Under the pieces are notes generated by a model. It was not told the DNA's origin, did no database searches, and worked only from the letters and a program-made list of their open reading frames with translations. A program made the position numbers and the translations under genes. A stretch of 64,000 bases of DNA, from assembly GCA_015075005.1 (NCBI GenBank), contig JABTVC010000002.1, positions 1,284,259-1,348,258 on the forward strand, in the 5' to 3' direction. Shown one piece after another: positions 8,670-18,366 of the stretch; the stretch's first letter is position 1; each line of letters opens with the position of its first letter. The DNA is from Planctomycetia bacterium (GTDB lineage: Bacteria > Planctomycetota > Brocadiia > Brocadiales > Brocadiaceae).

Positions 8670-9974
8670 ATGGATAAGGTTAAAACACCATGGTGCGAAC
8701 AAGGAAGCATTAGAAAAAGGCAGACCTTTTGTCAGTATAAGGGGTTTTTAAAATATCGACAGACGAAGGGAATTAGCGATTTAATGATTGTAGTATTGAT
8801 ATTCGCTATTATGTTAATTTTGAGTTTCCCTGCAGTACAAACTGTTCATGCCCAAATTCCTGGAGTGACTCCGGGTTTGTCGACCATTTCTGATACAACA
8901 ATTCCGGAAGTAGCCTCACAAGGAACCATTGCCATTGAGACATTGAATTATGTTTTTACCAATGTAAAAGCGCGCCTCGATGCCCTCAGGCTAGGTTCCG
9001 AGAGCATGAAACGTAAGAAACTATTGGGTATGAATGAGGAATTACCTCCAGCCAATAGGTATGCTGGCCCTATAACTAGCATTGTAAAGGAGAAGTCAGT
9101 GAATACTGATGAATCAAGGATTTTAGACCGACTCGGAACTTTTGTAAGCGGTACAGGATCCTTTGGAGATAAAGATACAACGAATAGGGAGGCTGGTTTT
9201 GACTTTAATACTGTAGGTGCCATTGCAGGCCTTGACTATAAACTTACTGACAATGTGATTCTTGGCACAATGTTTGGTTACAACAATAAAGATGTTGATT
9301 TTGATTCATCCAGCGATAGTTTAGATATTAATGGATATAATGGCTCAATATACGGAACTTGTTTTTTAAATAATTTTTATCTAGACGGTATTGTATCGTT
9401 CGGTTGGGATGACTATGATTCGAAATATAAAGTAAATGATTCAAGGTTAAAAGGAAATCCGGATGGGACACAATTCGCTTCAAGCATGAGTACGGGCTAT
9501 GATTTTAATATCGGCGGGTTTACCATTGGACCTGTGGGTAGGGTAAATTATAGCCAGGTGGATATCGAAGGACATCAAATTAAAGGGGATTCTGAAACAA
9601 AACTAGAGATTGACCATCAAGATGCAGAGTCCTTAAAGAGTTTTTTAGGCGTTGAGGCATCATATGCCTTTAAGGTACCGAAAAGCTTTGAAAAGGTAAG
9701 ATTGGGAGTGGTAGTACCGCAAATTCGCCTTGAGTGGGTGCATGAATATGAAAACGATTCCCGTGATATAGATGCAAACTTTGTGAATATCTCTTCCGGC
9801 ACACCTTTGAGGTTTTCGACCGATAGTCCGGACAGGGACTATTTAAATCTTGGACTCGGTTTATCTTCTGTATTTGCCGGTGGAATTTCTGCCTATGTTT
9901 ATTACGAAACACCCCTTGGATTGGATGACGTAACCACACACAACATATCCGGTGGTGTGCGTATTGAGTTTTAG
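8670..9974 (+). CDS. Outer-membrane autotransporter-type beta-barrel protein
   Basis: The ATG at 8670 has a TAAGGAG ribosome site 7 bases upstream. The longer frame from 8610 would begin inside the terminator T-run and is rejected. A long signal peptide with an extended N-region ends near VHAQ (about residue 62). After a short helical segment, alternating amphipathic strands run from about residue 150 to the end (VGAIAGLDYKLTDNVILGTM, YDFNIGGFTIGPVGRVNYSQ). The terminal residue is Phe (GGVRIEF), the outer-membrane assembly signature. This matches the autotransporter beta-domain family. It lacks a large passenger, but the next gene encodes a long secreted protein that could be its partner. Expression is probably controlled by the upstream c-di-GMP riboswitch. 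Confidence 0.85.
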   Translation: MDKVKTPWCEQGSIRKRQTFCQYKGFLKYRQTKGISDLMIVVLIFAIMLILSFPAVQTVHAQIPGVTPGLSTISDTTIPEVASQGTIAIETLNYVFTNVKARLDALRLGSESMKRKKLLGMNEELPPANRYAGPITSIVKEKSVNTDESRILDRLGTFVSGTGSFGDKDTTNREAGFDFNTVGAIAGLDYKLTDNVILGTMFGYNNKDVDFDSSSDSLDINGYNGSIYGTCFLNNFYLDGIVSFGWDDYDSKYKVNDSRLKGNPDGTQFASSMSTGYDFNIGGFTIGPVGRVNYSQVDIEGHQIKGDSETKLEIDHQDAESLKSFLGVEASYAFKVPKSFEKVRLGVVVPQIRLEWVHEYENDSRDIDANFVNISSGTPLRFSTDSPDRDYLNLGLGLSSVFAGGISAYVYYETPLGLDDVTTHNISGGVRIEF

Positions 9975-10016
9975 CAATCCAAAGTGCCATATAGACACAA
10001 GCAAAAGGAGTATTAT

Positions 10017-12968
10017 ATGAATATGAAAAAATTATCAATAGGAATTATAGTATTACTGGGTTTAATAATTGGCATTAGTGAGAAAATGTATGCCAAACAA
10101 AAGCCTCATATTCCAGGAATTCGATCAGCTAGTACAAAAAGTATAAAGATCACGCTGGAAGAAGTCCTCGGGTCCCAGGTTTGTATGATAGATAATTCTG
10201 GCATAATCTATGATTTAGAGATTGACAATGGCAAGATTATTGGTACCGCAAAATTCCCTCAATGTGAGTCCTGCTCTCATTTAACCGGTAGATATAAAGG
10301 TACAAGATTCTGGTTTCATGTGAGGAAACTCCAACAGGGTGATTGTAAAAGCTATACCTATACAGGAAATATAATAGATACAGATACCAAAAGTATGGAA
10401 GGGAGATGGAGAAGAGGTAAAGACAAAGAAGGGGGTTTGTTTGCCATGACTCCATACATAGGTGAAGTTTTTGACTTTGAAAGCGGTTTTACAACTAATG
10501 ATATCGATGGAATTCAAAAGAAACGTAGCGATGGTAAAGTCAATAAACCCAAGGCTTCTTTGGCTGCGGTTTTTGGGACTCAGGTTATTATGGAGGATAA
10601 TTATGGAATTGAATACGATTTGACTTTCAGTGATGGAGAAAATAGTAACAAAGGAACGATTAGTGGCACCGTGGGGGAACACTGTTGTGGTCCCTCTCTT
10701 GAAATAGATGAAAGTAATAGTAGCTATGATGAAACACATATCAATATTTATGTGACAATACCTAACGAAAATATCTGCGACATTAATGGTGGTGATTGTA
10801 TATCTTACAAATATAAAGGGAAATTTGTAGAAAACGAAAATGGTGTACGATTAATAATGGGCACATGGAACAATGTTGGCGCCCCTGGTTCGGGCAACTT
10901 TAAAATGCGGCCAAAAGGTATTTCCGGTATTGTAAAGGATGCAATAACAGGCATGTCTATTAGTACAGCTACAGTAATCATCGTAGATTCAGAAGGAGTG
11001 CCGCTATACGACGAAAATGGTGGAAATAGTTTCTATCAATTTGTGAATGTACCTGATGATACGTATACTATAACAGCATCGGCGGATGGGTATCAAACAT
11101 TTTCACAGCCTGTTCTGGTAACGGGCAAGAGAATCCAGGTCGATTTTTCTTTAACACCAATACCTCAATCTACAGGGAATATTTCAGGTATTGTGAGTGA
11201 TGCGACGAGCGGAGAACCCATTTCTGGTGCTTCGGTTACAATTGAAGATTTGGATAGAGGAACCACAACGGACAGCACAGGTGCCTACCGATTTGAGAAT
11301 GTACCTGGTGGGCCACATAAAATGACAGCATCCGCGGTTGGATATCAAGAATCCCAAAGGTCGGTTGAGATATCGGTGGGGGAAAACCAGGTCGATTTTT
11401 CTTTAACACCAATACCCCAATCTACAGGGAATATTTCAGGTACTGTAGCAGCTGCAAATTGTGAAATTGGTATTTGTGGAATTATTAATGCTACTGTGAT
11501 AATAGCAGATCTAGTAAATAGAGAAACCAAAACGGATAGTGCGGGTTTCTATCAATTTGAGGACGTGCCTTTTGGTCAACATACCATAAAAGCATCGGCA
11601 GAGGGATATCAAGAATCCTCACAATCTGTTACGGTAGTGGGGGGGGGAAACCAGGTCGATTTCACCCTGACACAATTCGTACTTTCTTTGGGGACTCTGA
11701 GTTTGAGCAAGGATACTGCATATCTAAATGGAGATACAATTGTTGCTACTGTCGTAGATGTGGACAGAAACTCAAATTCGTCCACCGGAGAAACATTAAC
11801 GAATGCCCTTGCAGTAAAAGAATCTACAGGAACAGATTTAACACTAAGCCTCGTCGAAAATGGGGTAAATTCAGGGACATTCCTTGCTACCTTTAGAACA
11901 GGGGAATCTACTGACTCTACAGTTGTTCCTCCTGTAATAAAAGCAACCCAAGGGGGCATAGCCGAAGTTACATACACCGATACTACCCCTTTCGCTTCAA
12001 CCACAATTACTTTATCGTTTAGTTCATCCGATGCAATTCAATACTTTGATAAAGATACATATTCTTTAGATTCATATGCATTAATTACGCTAATTGATGC
12101 TGAGAGGAATACGAGCATTACTACGATTCAAAGTCTCTTAACTGATGTATTCATCACCTCTACATCTAATATCAGTGGTACAAAAATAAGGATGATTGAG
12201 ACAGGTCTAGATACCGGTATATTCCAGGGTTCTATAAAAATTACTTCCAGCGGTGGCACGGTAGAGTTTGCCAGTATCCAGACAGTTGAAGGTGATGTCT
12301 TGACGATTAGTTACTTTGACGAAGTTAATACAACTGGATCAAAAACGGTAACAGATACTGCAACTGTGCTAGCTACCGGGGTACCCCAAGTGGATGCGGG
12401 TAATGACCAGGTAGTTACGTTACCCAACAGTGCGACACTGGATGGTACGGTTACGTACAGCGGTGATTATTCAGCCACCTGGGCCATGCTTAGTGGCCCT
12501 GGTAAGGTGAGCTTTGCGAATTTTAAGGCCGTAGATACGACGGCGAGTTTTTCAGAAGCTGGGAAATATGTGCTGCAGTTGACAGCAAAGGCAAGTGATA
12601 GCGGATTGACCGGCTCTGATGAAGTGACCATAACTGTCAATCCGTCACCCATTGTCAACCAGGCACCCACGGTCAATGCAGGCTCTGACCAGAATGTTTT
12701 GTGGTATTACGGTGCCAGCTTAAACGGTACAGTCACTGACGATGGTCTGCCGAACCCATCAGGGAAGGTGACTACTTTATGGACCAAGGTCAGTGGTCCC
12801 GGTGATGTTACCTTTATGGATGCCTCTGCTGTTGATACGAGTGCAAGCTTTTCAATTACTTCTAATGGCACATATGTACTGCGACTGACTGCAGATGATA
12901 GTGACTTGACCTCATCCGATGATGTGTACGTCACTGTTTTCGGCGTAGTTGACCGCGGTTTAAGGTAA
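10017..12968 (+). CDS. Large secreted protein with carboxypeptidase-regulatory-like repeats and PKD/K319-type Ig domains
   Basis: AAAAGGAG precedes the ATG at 10017, which is better than the formal upstream start at 9984. Residues 1-27 form a signal peptide (IGIIVLLGLIIGISEKMYA). Two related N-terminal domains contain paired cysteines. Three carboxypeptidase-regulatory-like repeats follow (about 300-560), each ending near QVDFSLTPIPQSTGNISG. Two repeats carrying the VVDVDRN / LIDAERN pattern come next, and two PKD-like domains (VDAGNDQVV and VNAGSDQNV) end the 983-residue chain. There is no visible sorting signal. It lies 42 bases after the barrel gene and is probably co-transcribed, so it is likely a c-di-GMP-controlled surface or matrix protein. 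No enzymatic motif was seen. Confidence 0.82.
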   Translation: MNMKKLSIGIIVLLGLIIGISEKMYAKQKPHIPGIRSASTKSIKITLEEVLGSQVCMIDNSGIIYDLEIDNGKIIGTAKFPQCESCSHLTGRYKGTRFWFHVRKLQQGDCKSYTYTGNIIDTDTKSMEGRWRRGKDKEGGLFAMTPYIGEVFDFESGFTTNDIDGIQKKRSDGKVNKPKASLAAVFGTQVIMEDNYGIEYDLTFSDGENSNKGTISGTVGEHCCGPSLEIDESNSSYDETHINIYVTIPNENICDINGGDCISYKYKGKFVENENGVRLIMGTWNNVGAPGSGNFKMRPKGISGIVKDAITGMSISTATVIIVDSEGVPLYDENGGNSFYQFVNVPDDTYTITASADGYQTFSQPVLVTGKRIQVDFSLTPIPQSTGNISGIVSDATSGEPISGASVTIEDLDRGTTTDSTGAYRFENVPGGPHKMTASAVGYQESQRSVEISVGENQVDFSLTPIPQSTGNISGTVAAANCEIGICGIINATVIIADLVNRETKTDSAGFYQFEDVPFGQHTIKASAEGYQESSQSVTVVGGGNQVDFTLTQFVLSLGTLSLSKDTAYLNGDTIVATVVDVDRNSNSSTGETLTNALAVKESTGTDLTLSLVENGVNSGTFLATFRTGESTDSTVVPPVIKATQGGIAEVTYTDTTPFASTTITLSFSSSDAIQYFDKDTYSLDSYALITLIDAERNTSITTIQSLLTDVFITSTSNISGTKIRMIETGLDTGIFQGSIKITSSGGTVEFASIQTVEGDVLTISYFDEVNTTGSKTVTDTATVLATGVPQVDAGNDQVVTLPNSATLDGTVTYSGDYSATWAMLSGPGKVSFANFKAVDTTASFSEAGKYVLQLTAKASDSGLTGSDEVTITVNPSPIVNQAPTVNAGSDQNVLWYYGASLNGTVTDDGLPNPSGKVTTLWTKVSGPGDVTFMDASAVDTSASFSITSNGTYVLRLTADDSDLTSSDDVYVTVFGVVDRGLR

Positions 12969-13043
12969 GACCTCCTTAGGTGAGGTATACGTCTTTGTTT
13001 ACGGGATTAGTATTATACCAATTCAAAAACAGTAATTATTTTT

Positions 13044-15011
13044 ATGACCAAATTAAAAATTTTTATAATTATATTTAGTATTGTTACCATCCTTTCTTTT
13101 TCAGGCTGTAAATACAAAACATTGTCTGAGAAAGAAACCGCTCAGTTAATGTCTGAGGTACCTTCCTCCGCATCCAGCGCAGATGATATGCTCATTGTTG
13201 ATTGTCTCCTGCCAGGTCAGATTAGAAAACTGGGGAATATGACTTACCTGACACCCAGGCGTGCCATGAAAACTACCGCATTAGTATGCAGAATCAGGGG
13301 GGGAGAATATGTTGCTTATGACCGCGCAAATTACGAAACGGCATTGAAGGTCTGGGTATCACAGGCCGAAGGGGGGGACAAGATTGCCCAGACGTATGTG
13401 GGTGAAATCTATGAAAAAGGTTTGGGGAGGGAACCTGATTATGCCCTTGCAGCCAGATGGTACAAAAAGGCGGCCGAACAAGGATATGCAAGCGCCCAGA
13501 TCAACCTTGGCCACCTTTATGAAAAGGGTTTGGGCGTGGAGAGAAACATGGCAGAGGCATTAAAGTGGTATCGGAAGGCATTTGGTTTAGAAGATGCCAT
13601 TAGCATTGACCCTGCCAGTATCGACACAGAAATGAACAGGAGGTTCGAGGAACTGAGGCAGGAGGTTGATCGCAGAAAAAAGCAGGAAGAGTTGTTGCAA
13701 AATCAGATGGAACAAATACAAAAACAATTGGAACAATCGCGACAGGAATTAAAAAAGAAGAAGGAAGAAGCAGATATTGGGAACGAAGACAAAGAAATTA
13801 GTGAATTGAGGCAAAAGATCACCCAATTGGAGGGCGAAGCTAAACAGCATAAGGAACAACTCAAAACACTACAACAGGAAGAAATCATCGGGCCGACGAT
13901 TGAGATGATTGACCCACGGATTCCCGCAATGCAATACCCTGAAGCAAAACAGGTAAGAGGCATTAGGCTGGAAGCGAAGCAGGGTATTCCCAGAATTATA
14001 ACGCAGTCAGGGACAGAGCGCGTTATCACCGGAAGAGTAATTGCCCCATCCGGATTACAGGTATTTACCGTGAATAATAAAGAACAAAACGTTGACGAGT
14101 CAGGGGCATTTAAAGTGCCCGTTAAAGTTCAGGACTCCGATGTCCAGGTGACTTTATGCGCGACTGACAAGCAAGGGAGGCAAACTACTCAGTTGTTTGT
14201 CCTTGCCCTGGAATCTCAATTTCCAAAACAAAAGAAATGGGAATTACCACCTGCAATTTTCGGTAACTATCATGCGTTAATCATAGGGAATGAGCAGTAT
14301 ACGTATTGGGATGATTTGGATACACCGAAAGAAGATGCAGAAGAGGTAGCAAAAATATTGAAGAATAAATACGGTTTTAAGACAAAGATAATTCTTAACG
14401 CTACACGTTTCGATATTTTAAAGGCCCTGAATGAATATCAGAGAGTGCTGGCCGAAGGGGATAATCTTCTCATCTATTATGCGGGTCACGGGTATCTGGA
14501 TACACAGATTGTTCGTGGATATTGGATACCTGTTGATGGAGATAGAGAGGTCAGGGCAAACTGGGTTACAACAATTGATATTACCGATATGATTAGCATT
14601 ATGGGTGCCAGGCATATCCTGCTGGTTTCTGACTCCTGCTACTCTGGTATGTTAACCCGATCAGCTATTCCACAGATTGAATCTGCCCCATCAGACGAGA
14701 TACGTCATCGATGGACCAAGGTCTCGATGGAGAAAAAGTCCCGTACCGTGCTTACATCTGGTGACTTAGAACCCGTTTTAGATAGTGGTGGTGGTGGTCA
14801 TTCTGTTTTCGCGAAGGCCCTGCTGGGTGTTCTTATAGAAAACGAAGGTGTTCTTGAAGGTATGCGATTATATAAGGAGGTTTCCGCCCGTCTTGCCCAT
14901 CCCGTTTCGTCTGCTGTTTATGTGGGACAGGTCCCGCAGTATGCACCACTTCAGTATTCAGGACATGAAATGGGCGAGTTTTTCTTCCGTCCTGTTGGAA
15001 AAATGAAGTAA
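13044..15011 (+). CDS. Caspase-family (C14) lipoprotein with Sel1 repeats and coiled coil
   Basis: A lipobox signal peptide (ILSFSGC, Cys22) anchors the protein in the membrane. Sel1-like repeats lie at about residues 110-175 (AEQGYASAQINLGHLYEKGL). A long charged coiled coil spans about 200-285, an Ig-like linker about 330-390, and a caspase-like p20 domain begins near 405 (YHALIIGNEQY). The catalytic dyad is present: His482 in YYAGHGY and Cys532 in SDSCYSG. Such bacterial caspases cleave after basic or acidic residues, often in signalling or cell-death settings. Substrate choice cannot be read here. The start has only a weak ribosome site. The gene is followed after 48 bases by the kinase gene, suggesting one regulatory unit. 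Confidence 0.88.
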   Translation: MTKLKIFIIIFSIVTILSFSGCKYKTLSEKETAQLMSEVPSSASSADDMLIVDCLLPGQIRKLGNMTYLTPRRAMKTTALVCRIRGGEYVAYDRANYETALKVWVSQAEGGDKIAQTYVGEIYEKGLGREPDYALAARWYKKAAEQGYASAQINLGHLYEKGLGVERNMAEALKWYRKAFGLEDAISIDPASIDTEMNRRFEELRQEVDRRKKQEELLQNQMEQIQKQLEQSRQELKKKKEEADIGNEDKEISELRQKITQLEGEAKQHKEQLKTLQQEEIIGPTIEMIDPRIPAMQYPEAKQVRGIRLEAKQGIPRIITQSGTERVITGRVIAPSGLQVFTVNNKEQNVDESGAFKVPVKVQDSDVQVTLCATDKQGRQTTQLFVLALESQFPKQKKWELPPAIFGNYHALIIGNEQYTYWDDLDTPKEDAEEVAKILKNKYGFKTKIILNATRFDILKALNEYQRVLAEGDNLLIYYAGHGYLDTQIVRGYWIPVDGDREVRANWVTTIDITDMISIMGARHILLVSDSCYSGMLTRSAIPQIESAPSDEIRHRWTKVSMEKKSRTVLTSGDLEPVLDSGGGGHSVFAKALLGVLIENEGVLEGMRLYKEVSARLAHPVSSAVYVGQVPQYAPLQYSGHEMGEFFFRPVGKMK

Positions 15012-15059
15012 GTTTTCCTGGTATCGATGGGATAAATAATTATACAAAAGGAAAAGGCA

Positions 15060-17108
15060 ATGGTAGGAAAAGACTTCGGAGATTTTGAAATAAAGGAAGA
15101 GATTGGCAAGGGAGGTATGGGGCGAGTTTATAGAGCTATCCAGAAATCTCTTAACAGAGAAGTAGCCATAAAAGTATTATCTGCCGCACTGAGTAATAAT
15201 GATGAGTTTGTAGAGAGATTCGACCTTGAGGCAAAGTCTGTTGCAAAATTGATGCAAACAAATATTATTCAGATGTATAGCAAAGGAGTGACGGAGGATG
15301 GTACCAATTACTTTGCTATGGAGTATGTACACGGAGAAGATTTGTCTTCAAAAATAAAACGTGGAGACAAGTTCTCGGAAAAAGAGGTTGTTGATATTAT
15401 AATTCAGGCCTGCCGGGGATTAGAAGAGGCCAAAAAATACGGAATCATTCATAGAGACATAAAGCCAAGTAATATCCTGATTACAAATGATGGGGTAGTT
15501 AAGATAGCCGATTTTGGTCTGGCCAAGAGCCTGGAAGCAACAATGAAATTGACGCGAACGGATGTATTTATGGGAACCGTAAATTATACCTCTCCCGAAC
15601 AAGGCTTGGGGAAACCCCTGGACCATCGGACGGATATCTATTCCCTCGGAATAGTCTTTTATCAGCTCTTAACGAATAAGCTTCCTTTTGATGCAGAATC
15701 TGCCGCTTCCGTTATTTACAAACATGTCCATGAAGAACCTGAAAAGCCAAGAAAGATCAATCCTAAAATCTCTTCACAGGCAGAAGCAATTATATTGAAG
15801 GCAATTGCCAAGAAACCTGAAGACCGATACCAGGACATCACAGAGTTCAGGCAGGCGCTTGAGGCAGTGTTAGATACAAAATCAACGGAAATAGCAAAAA
15901 AGAAAAAAAGGTTTTCTTATGTCACAATTGCCGTTTCTATAGTATTAGTAATAGGCGGAATTGTAATGTACTTTTTACTGATTTCATCTACCGAAAGTCA
16001 GCGAGTGATCAAACTTATTGCGGAAGCCGACTCAATTGGAGAAAAGCATGATTATAAAAAGTGTCTAGAAAAACTGAAAAGTGCTTATAATCTATGTTCA
16101 TCAGAAGAAATAGCTGATAAGATTGTCGAGCGATATTTTCAATATTCAATAGGTTCAATTGCCTGGGCGATGTCATCAAAGAGTGACCTCCTGAAAGATA
16201 AAACAGTCTCGGTGATTCCATTCGCTAAATTAAATGGAGATAAAAGTGAGCAGGGGAAAATTGTTGCATCTGAGCTTATCAATCAACTGAAAAACTTTGA
16301 TAAAGTAAAGGCGTATGAGCGGGAATTTCCTTCAGATGTATTAAAAGAAATCCAATTAATTGAATCGGGTGTTATTCATGATGATACGAGGCAAAAATTA
16401 AGACAGTTAGTTGAAACTGAAGGTGTTGTGGTTGGCTGGATTGGCTATGTGGAAAATACCTTCAAAATTAGTGCAAGAATGCTCCATGTTGAGAGTGGTA
16501 AAATCTTAGGATCTGAAAGTGTTGATATACTGGGTTGGAATATTAATGATACCGTAAACAATGCTGAATTTAATGTTAAAATACGGATGGACAGTAAAAC
16601 GTATAGCATCGGTGATCCGGCAACGATTTATTTAACAGCGAGCAGAGATTGTTATATTACATTGTTTAATGTAAGGAGCAATGGGGAGATCTGGGAATTG
16701 TTTCCTAACCGGTATAAACCGGATAATTTTGTGCAGGCAAGTGTAGAATATAAAATTCCAGGAACAAATGATTCGTTTGGGTTTAGGATTTGTGAACCTC
16801 CCGGGAAGGAATATATAAAGGTAATTGCGAGTACGATACCTTTATCACCCAATCAGATCCAGGAGCAAATCTCACATGACACAACATTCCTTGTTGCAAA
16901 AGCAGATAATATTGCTCAAAATGATAATTACGTATTTCGCTCTGTATCACCAACAGAAATGAGGGGTCTTCATGAAATCCTTAAAAAGAGGGCTATAGAG
17001 GTTGTTCCATCTCAGAAAAGTAAAAAAGTTAGTTATGATGAACCTAATTTGCAACTTGATTATGCAGTAAGCAGTTGGTCATTTGAAACAATAAAATTAC
17101 GATATTAA
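15060..17108 (+). CDS. Membrane Ser/Thr protein kinase with C-terminal DUF4384-like domain
   Basis: This is a Hanks-type kinase, residues 9-265. It has the glycine loop GKGGMGRV, catalytic-site Lys38, the HRDIKPSN loop (Asp133), DFG at Asp151 and an APE-equivalent SPEQ. A transmembrane helix (about 286-308) separates it from an outer part. That part contains a FlgO/CsgG-like stretch (KTVSVIPFAKLNGD) and a DUF4384-type beta domain (YSIGDPATIYLTASRDCYIT). A GGAAAAGG ribosome site precedes the ATG. The kinase probably phosphorylates Thr residues bound by the FHA proteins at 4856 and 18367. The convergent PP2C gene would reverse this. DUF4384 also occurs with caspase and secretion genes, in line with the upstream neighbour. 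Confidence 0.92.
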   Translation: MVGKDFGDFEIKEEIGKGGMGRVYRAIQKSLNREVAIKVLSAALSNNDEFVERFDLEAKSVAKLMQTNIIQMYSKGVTEDGTNYFAMEYVHGEDLSSKIKRGDKFSEKEVVDIIIQACRGLEEAKKYGIIHRDIKPSNILITNDGVVKIADFGLAKSLEATMKLTRTDVFMGTVNYTSPEQGLGKPLDHRTDIYSLGIVFYQLLTNKLPFDAESAASVIYKHVHEEPEKPRKINPKISSQAEAIILKAIAKKPEDRYQDITEFRQALEAVLDTKSTEIAKKKKRFSYVTIAVSIVLVIGGIVMYFLLISSTESQRVIKLIAEADSIGEKHDYKKCLEKLKSAYNLCSSEEIADKIVERYFQYSIGSIAWAMSSKSDLLKDKTVSVIPFAKLNGDKSEQGKIVASELINQLKNFDKVKAYEREFPSDVLKEIQLIESGVIHDDTRQKLRQLVETEGVVVGWIGYVENTFKISARMLHVESGKILGSESVDILGWNINDTVNNAEFNVKIRMDSKTYSIGDPATIYLTASRDCYITLFNVRSNGEIWELFPNRYKPDNFVQASVEYKIPGTNDSFGFRICEPPGKEYIKVIASTIPLSPNQIQEQISHDTTFLVAKADNIAQNDNYVFRSVSPTEMRGLHEILKKRAIEVVPSQKSKKVSYDEPNLQLDYAVSSWSFETIKLRY

Positions 17109-17129
17109 GCTTACACGTCAACGAAAGCC

Positions 17130-17879
17130 TTACTCTTCTAATTCACACAAAGCTATGGTAATGTTATCATAGCCTCCAGCTGAATTGGCCAAGTCGATAA
17201 GCTGTTCAACTTTTTCAAAAAGCGTATCAGCAGAAGAAAGTACCCTTTCAATAGTAGCGTCATCAACCATATTGGTAAGGCCGTCAGAACACAACAAAAA
17301 AAGGTCTCCGGGTAGACCTTTTCCGCTAATCAGGTCAACTTCCAGGTTTTCATGAGCCCCAACTGCCCTGAGAATGACGTTTCGCTGGGAATGATTTTTT
17401 GCTTCACCCTTGGTCAGTAATCCCCTATCCAACTGATCCTGAACAAGAGAGTGATCCCTGGTTATTCTCCTCAAATGGCCCTTTCGAAATAAATAGGTTC
17501 TACTATCTCCCACATGACCAAGGACGAATTTGTTGTCATAAAAAGCAATCAATTCTGCTGTACATCCCATCCCGTCGTATTCCGATTTGTTTCTTGCCTG
17601 AGTTAAAATCCTCTCGTTTGCCAATTGATAGGTCTTTTGTACCAATTCAAAAATTTCCTTTTCAGATTGCCTCTTGGACTTTGAAAAAAGCTCAAAGGCG
17701 GCATCCGTAAAGGTTTTGCTTGCCACTTCTCCTGCTGCTACGCCACCCATACCATCCGCAACTGTTAAAAAACCTAATTCAGGGTTTACGATATAACCAT
17801 CCTCGTTATTCGAGCGCTTAAGCCCGATATCTGACTTGGCGCAGCAAACCAATTTGGTCATAATTGTCTTGAAGATCAT
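17130..17879 (-). CDS. PP2C-type Ser/Thr protein phosphatase
   Basis: All PP2C metal-site motifs are visible: SDIGLKRSNNED near the N-terminus, VADGMGG, GHVGDSR, CSDGLTN and GGYDNIT at the end. At about 245 residues it matches the stand-alone bacterial Stp/PppA type. The enzyme removes phosphate from Ser/Thr using two metal ions bound by these aspartates. A second ATG at 17861 (MTKLVCCAKSD) gives the more usual family start and is probably the true one. The gene converges on the kinase with 21 bases between stops, so kinase and phosphatase form an antagonistic pair. Confidence 0.93.
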   Translation of the reverse strand: MIFKTIMTKLVCCAKSDIGLKRSNNEDGYIVNPELGFLTVADGMGGVAAGEVASKTFTDAAFELFSKSKRQSEKEIFELVQKTYQLANERILTQARNKSEYDGMGCTAELIAFYDNKFVLGHVGDSRTYLFRKGHLRRITRDHSLVQDQLDRGLLTKGEAKNHSQRNVILRAVGAHENLEVDLISGKGLPGDLFLLCSDGLTNMVDDATIERVLSSADTLFEKVEQLIDLANSAGGYDNITIALCELEE

Positions 17880-18366
17880 ACAAAAGTCTCTTTTCCTCTT
17901 TAGAACATTAACTTTTCACAGGAAAAGCACCAGGTGTTATACTATTGAACTGTTAGATAATCTGGTGTATTAGATGTGCATCGGTTTTAAGTTAATCGTT
18001 ATTAATTTCTTGGGAATCATTCCGTATGGCTGACTTATTCGGATAGAAAAAACTGCAAGTGTCAACCCCTATCCACATAAGGACTGTCGGAATGAATTCA
18101 ATTTTAGTGATTATTATCACATTTTTATAATGAAAACAATTTATTTTTAAAAAAAATCATTATGACGATAAAAAAACACATGAAACGAAGAAAATCCTGG
18201 TTTTGGTAGCCACAGGTCTTATACCTGCGTCAATTCTTGCGGCTAAACTCAGAATACATGTAGGGCATTTTTCTATAAACTGGATGGTACAGTGTGGAGC
18301 AATGATCATAGTTTGAAAATAATTATTTTCTTGATTCTCCGGAAATATCAGGGCATAATCTGCAAA
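17880..18366. other. Intergenic region between divergent phosphatase and FHA genes
   Basis: About 490 AT-rich bases likely hold the promoters of both genes. A start-less open stretch on the plus strand near 18165-18316 (KILVLVATGLIPASILAAK) reads protein-like but has no clear start and was not called as a gene. I saw no convincing operator or structured RNA. Confidence 0.4.
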
